From assembly GCA_013205335.1 (NCBI GenBank), contig JABMNB010000259.1:1-23542 (forward strand): 23,542 bases of DNA. The letters are read 5' to 3'. This DNA comes from Rhodospirillales bacterium. GTDB taxonomy: Bacteria; Pseudomonadota; Alphaproteobacteria; Reyranellales; Reyranellaceae. The position numbers and the translations under genes are program-made. Below, piece by piece: positions 21,889 to 23,542 of the stretch (position 1 is the stretch's first letter; the number at the start of each line of letters is the position of its first letter). Below the pieces are notes generated by a model. It saw only the letters and a list, made by a program, of their open reading frames with translations. It was not told the DNA's origin and searched no databases.

Positions 21889-22194
21889 GTGTTGTGAAAT
21901 GAGTTCATAGCGCCCGTGTCGGGGCCGCGCTTTGACTTCAATCAAGTATCGCCACGCGCATCGCTTAGGCCGGCGCGCCGTTAACCCGTGCTCGCGTGAA
22001 ATCAATCGCCTGTCATGTCGACCTTCTTGGCCATCCCGTCAATTTGTCCCGCCGCGATGCCGCCGCCCATGATCTGCGATGTGCTGGTGAAAGCTGATCG
22101 AAGTGAATGATTGGCGCCCGCTCCAACGCGCCTGCCGGCGGAGGTTCCGCAAGAAACGTGGCGTCGACACAGATGCCGCAGCCACCTTCGCCGG
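21889..22194. other. Gap between the efflux operon and the alcohol dehydrogenase gene
   Basis: Apart from the FNR-type promoter at 21904-21945 I see no convincing gene in these 306 bases. GGCCGGCGCGCCG (21968-21980) is a palindromic GC block. A 22-codon minus-strand frame (22002-22070) is open but has no ribosome binding site. I cannot identify a terminator for the dehydrogenase gene. Confidence 0.5.
21904..21945 (-). promoter_or_regulatory. FNR/FixK-type promoter of the efflux operon
   Basis: TTGACTTCAATCAA (21932-21945) matches TTGAY-N4-ATCAA. On the minus strand, TATGAA at 21909-21904 is a plausible -10. It would start transcripts near 21897, placing the box centre (21938.5) about 41 bases upstream. 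The leader would be only about 9 bases to ATG 21888. Confidence 0.65.
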
Positions 22195-23178
22195 CTATGG
22201 CACGAGGACCGCGGCGCCTTCGAACCGGCCGGCGCGAAGATCGGCCATGGCCTCGTTCGCCTGTCCGAGCGGATAGACCGTCGTCCTCGTCACGATGCCC
22301 GCCCGCGGTGCCAGCCGTAGAAAGTCGATGGCGTCCTGGCGCGTGAGATTGGCGACCGATACCAGCTGGCGTTCCTCCCAAAGCAGGCCGTAGGGGAAGC
22401 TCGGGATGTCGCTCATGTGGATACCGGCACAAACGACCCGCCCGCCCTTGCGAACCGCCTTCAGCGCCAGGGGCACCAGCTCGCCGACTGCGGCAAAGAT
22501 GATCGCGGCGTCGAGCGGCTCCGGCGGCCTCTCGTCGGACCCTCCCGCCCAGGACGCCCCGAGTTGGCGGGCGAAGGCCTGGCCAGCCACGTCTCCCGGT
22601 CGCGTAAAGGCAAACACCGAGCGTCCTTGCCAGTGGGCAAATTGTGCCAGGATGTGGGCCGCGGCGCCAAAGCCGTAAAGTCCCAGCTTCTTCCCGCCAC
22701 CGGCCATGACCAAAGAACGCCATCCGATCAATCCGGCGCAGAGCAACGGGGCAAGCGATACATCGCTACCGGTCTCTCCGAGCGGGAACGCAAAGCGCGC
22801 ATCGGCGATCGTTGCCGTCGCAAAGCCGCCATCGCGCGTGAAGCCGGTGAAAACCGGGTAGTCGCACAGATTCTCATGCTGTTCGGTGCAATATGGGCAA
22901 ACACCGCAAGTGTGACCGAGCCAGGGAATACCGACACGGTCGCCGACGCGAAGACCTTCGACGCCCGGCCCTACCAGGTCGATTCGGCCGACGATTTCGT
23001 GGCCCGGGATGATTGGCACCCGCGGATGAGGCAGCTCGCCATCGACGACGTGCAGGTCCGTGCGACAGACACCGCAAGCGGTCACCTTGACGCGAATCTC
23101 ACCGGCCCCGGGGCGACGATCGGCAAGTTCCGTCCATTGGAGAGCGCCTCCGATCTTGTTCAGTACCATCGCCTGCAT
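22195..23178 (-). CDS. Zinc-dependent alcohol dehydrogenase family protein
   Basis: The 327-residue protein is a medium-chain dehydrogenase. The catalytic-zinc segment CGVCRTDLHVVDGEL (about residues 36-50) and PGHEIVG (about 60-66) hold the zinc-binding Cys and His. The structural-zinc lobe has four cysteines in GHTCGVCPYCTEQHENLCD (about 92-110). The Rossmann motif is GLYGFGAAAH near 164-173. No acidic residue follows the second strand (VFAFTRPGD), so NADPH use is possible. The sequence style fits a distinct zinc-ADH subgroup (adh_fam_2 type) whose substrates are poorly known. ATG 23178 follows GGGAGGAG; an upstream ATG at 23292 is rejected because of the poor leader composition. It stands alone on the minus strand. 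Confidence 0.9.
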   Translation of the reverse strand: MQAMVLNKIGGALQWTELADRRPGAGEIRVKVTACGVCRTDLHVVDGELPHPRVPIIPGHEIVGRIDLVGPGVEGLRVGDRVGIPWLGHTCGVCPYCTEQHENLCDYPVFTGFTRDGGFATATIADARFAFPLGETGSDVSLAPLLCAGLIGWRSLVMAGGGKKLGLYGFGAAAHILAQFAHWQGRSVFAFTRPGDVAGQAFARQLGASWAGGSDERPPEPLDAAIIFAAVGELVPLALKAVRKGGRVVCAGIHMSDIPSFPYGLLWEERQLVSVANLTRQDAIDFLRLAPRAGIVTRTTVYPLGQANEAMADLRAGRFEGAAVLVP

Positions 23179-23542
23179 GATTTTCTCCTCCCGATGCCCG
23201 CGATGGCCAGGGCCGATGGCGCTTTGTCGTCGTGATCGATCTGCCATCGGAAGCGGCTTGGGCAGTATCGCTGCCCCCGGGCAGCGGCGCACCTGTTCTC
23301 GAAAAGCCCGAGGGATGAACCATTGACGGCAGATGCACCGGCGAGAAGTCGGGGGGCCGTGGTCATCGTGGGGGACGAATGGCCGCCTCGTAGCCGGTCT
23401 TGCCGTCGGCCATTTGCCTCAGGAAGCGGGCGGGGCGAGGCGACGAGCCGGCTTCACGTGCAGTGTCACGATGTAATTGTCACGATGTGATTCCTCTCAG
23501 AGTCTGACTCGAAATGAATGCAGCTAAAACAAGAGGCTATGA
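23179..23542. other. Right-edge region without a recognised gene
   Basis: These 364 bases contain the upstream region of the dehydrogenase gene and no frame I can support. A hairpin GGGCAG...CTGCCC lies at 23260-23276. The last bases (AAGAGGCTATGA) resemble a ribosome binding site and a start at 23539, but the spacing of 2 bases is too short to be convincing, so a gene beginning there is only a possibility. Confidence 0.45.
23464..23491. repeat. Tandem 14-bp direct repeat
   Basis: TGTCACGATGTAAT is followed directly by TGTCACGATGTGAT, differing at one position. Two copies with a period near 1.3 helical turns could bind a regulator, but nothing else supports this. Confidence 0.55.

Noticed and set aside
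22002..22070. 22-codon minus-strand frame MGGGIAAGQIDGMAKKVDMT...
   Set aside because: It reads somewhat like a protein C-terminus, but the frame upstream is Arg-rich noise, there is no ribosome binding site, and I recognise no family.
1..23542. CRISPR array, tRNA, rRNA, phage or integrase genes
   Set aside because: No regularly spaced repeats, no recognisable RNA genes and no mobile-element proteins were found on reading both strands.

Overview
The window is GC-rich chromosomal DNA from a bacterium. The gene set points to an alphaproteobacterium, possibly Reyranella-like or a Hyphomicrobiales/Rhodospirillales relative. The pointers are a short Coq7 ubiquinone hydroxylase, HisKA_2-type histidine kinase, FNR/FixK-type operator sequences, SelD fused to an FAD/NAD oxidoreductase, a tiny Lys/Ala-rich histone H1-like protein, and dispersed GTCGTCCTGAGCGAAG...GTCGAAGGACCTCTT intergenic repeats. 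The genus is inference only. I see no rRNA, tRNA, CRISPR array, transposase, integrase or phage gene.

Left part (1-8.4 kb): a Pro-rich membrane-anchored hypothetical protein; an enoyl-CoA hydratase/isomerase-family gene behind a CinA-like gene (both minus); a divergent RraA/aldolase-family gene; a minus-strand group of OsmC-family peroxidase, histone H1-like protein and the oxidoreductase-SelD fusion; then a divergent polytopic GT-C-like membrane protein. An inverted pair of dispersed repeats fills the convergent gap between rraA-like and osmC-like genes.

Middle part (8.4-14.6 kb): a small membrane protein and a hot-dog-type protein (minus), a divergent MFS transporter, an HNH endonuclease, a second inverted repeat pair in a convergent gap, then a tight minus-strand operon yqaA/dedA-like - dsbB-like - coq7, and a CorA-type magnesium/cobalt channel.

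Right part (14.6-23.5 kb) is the regulatory and envelope-rich part. A minus-strand group holds a 54-residue basic/acidic small protein (16657-16821), a Crp/Fnr-type regulator, and an SbmA/BacA-like ABC membrane domain that has no ATPase. Divergent from it is a soluble histidine kinase whose promoter carries a perfect TTGAT-N4-ATCAA box. Next come an 18-codon leader ORF overlapping the start of a VIT1/CCC1-family metal transporter, and a three-gene MacAB-like efflux operon (adaptor, FtsX-type permease, ATPase; 8-nt overlaps) with a second FNR-type box in the same promoter geometry. A zinc-dependent alcohol dehydrogenase closes the coding part.

The two oxygen-responsive-type promoters, with the metal, redox and envelope genes around them, suggest a low-oxygen or envelope-stress response neighbourhood. 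That is inference: only the boxes and genes are seen.
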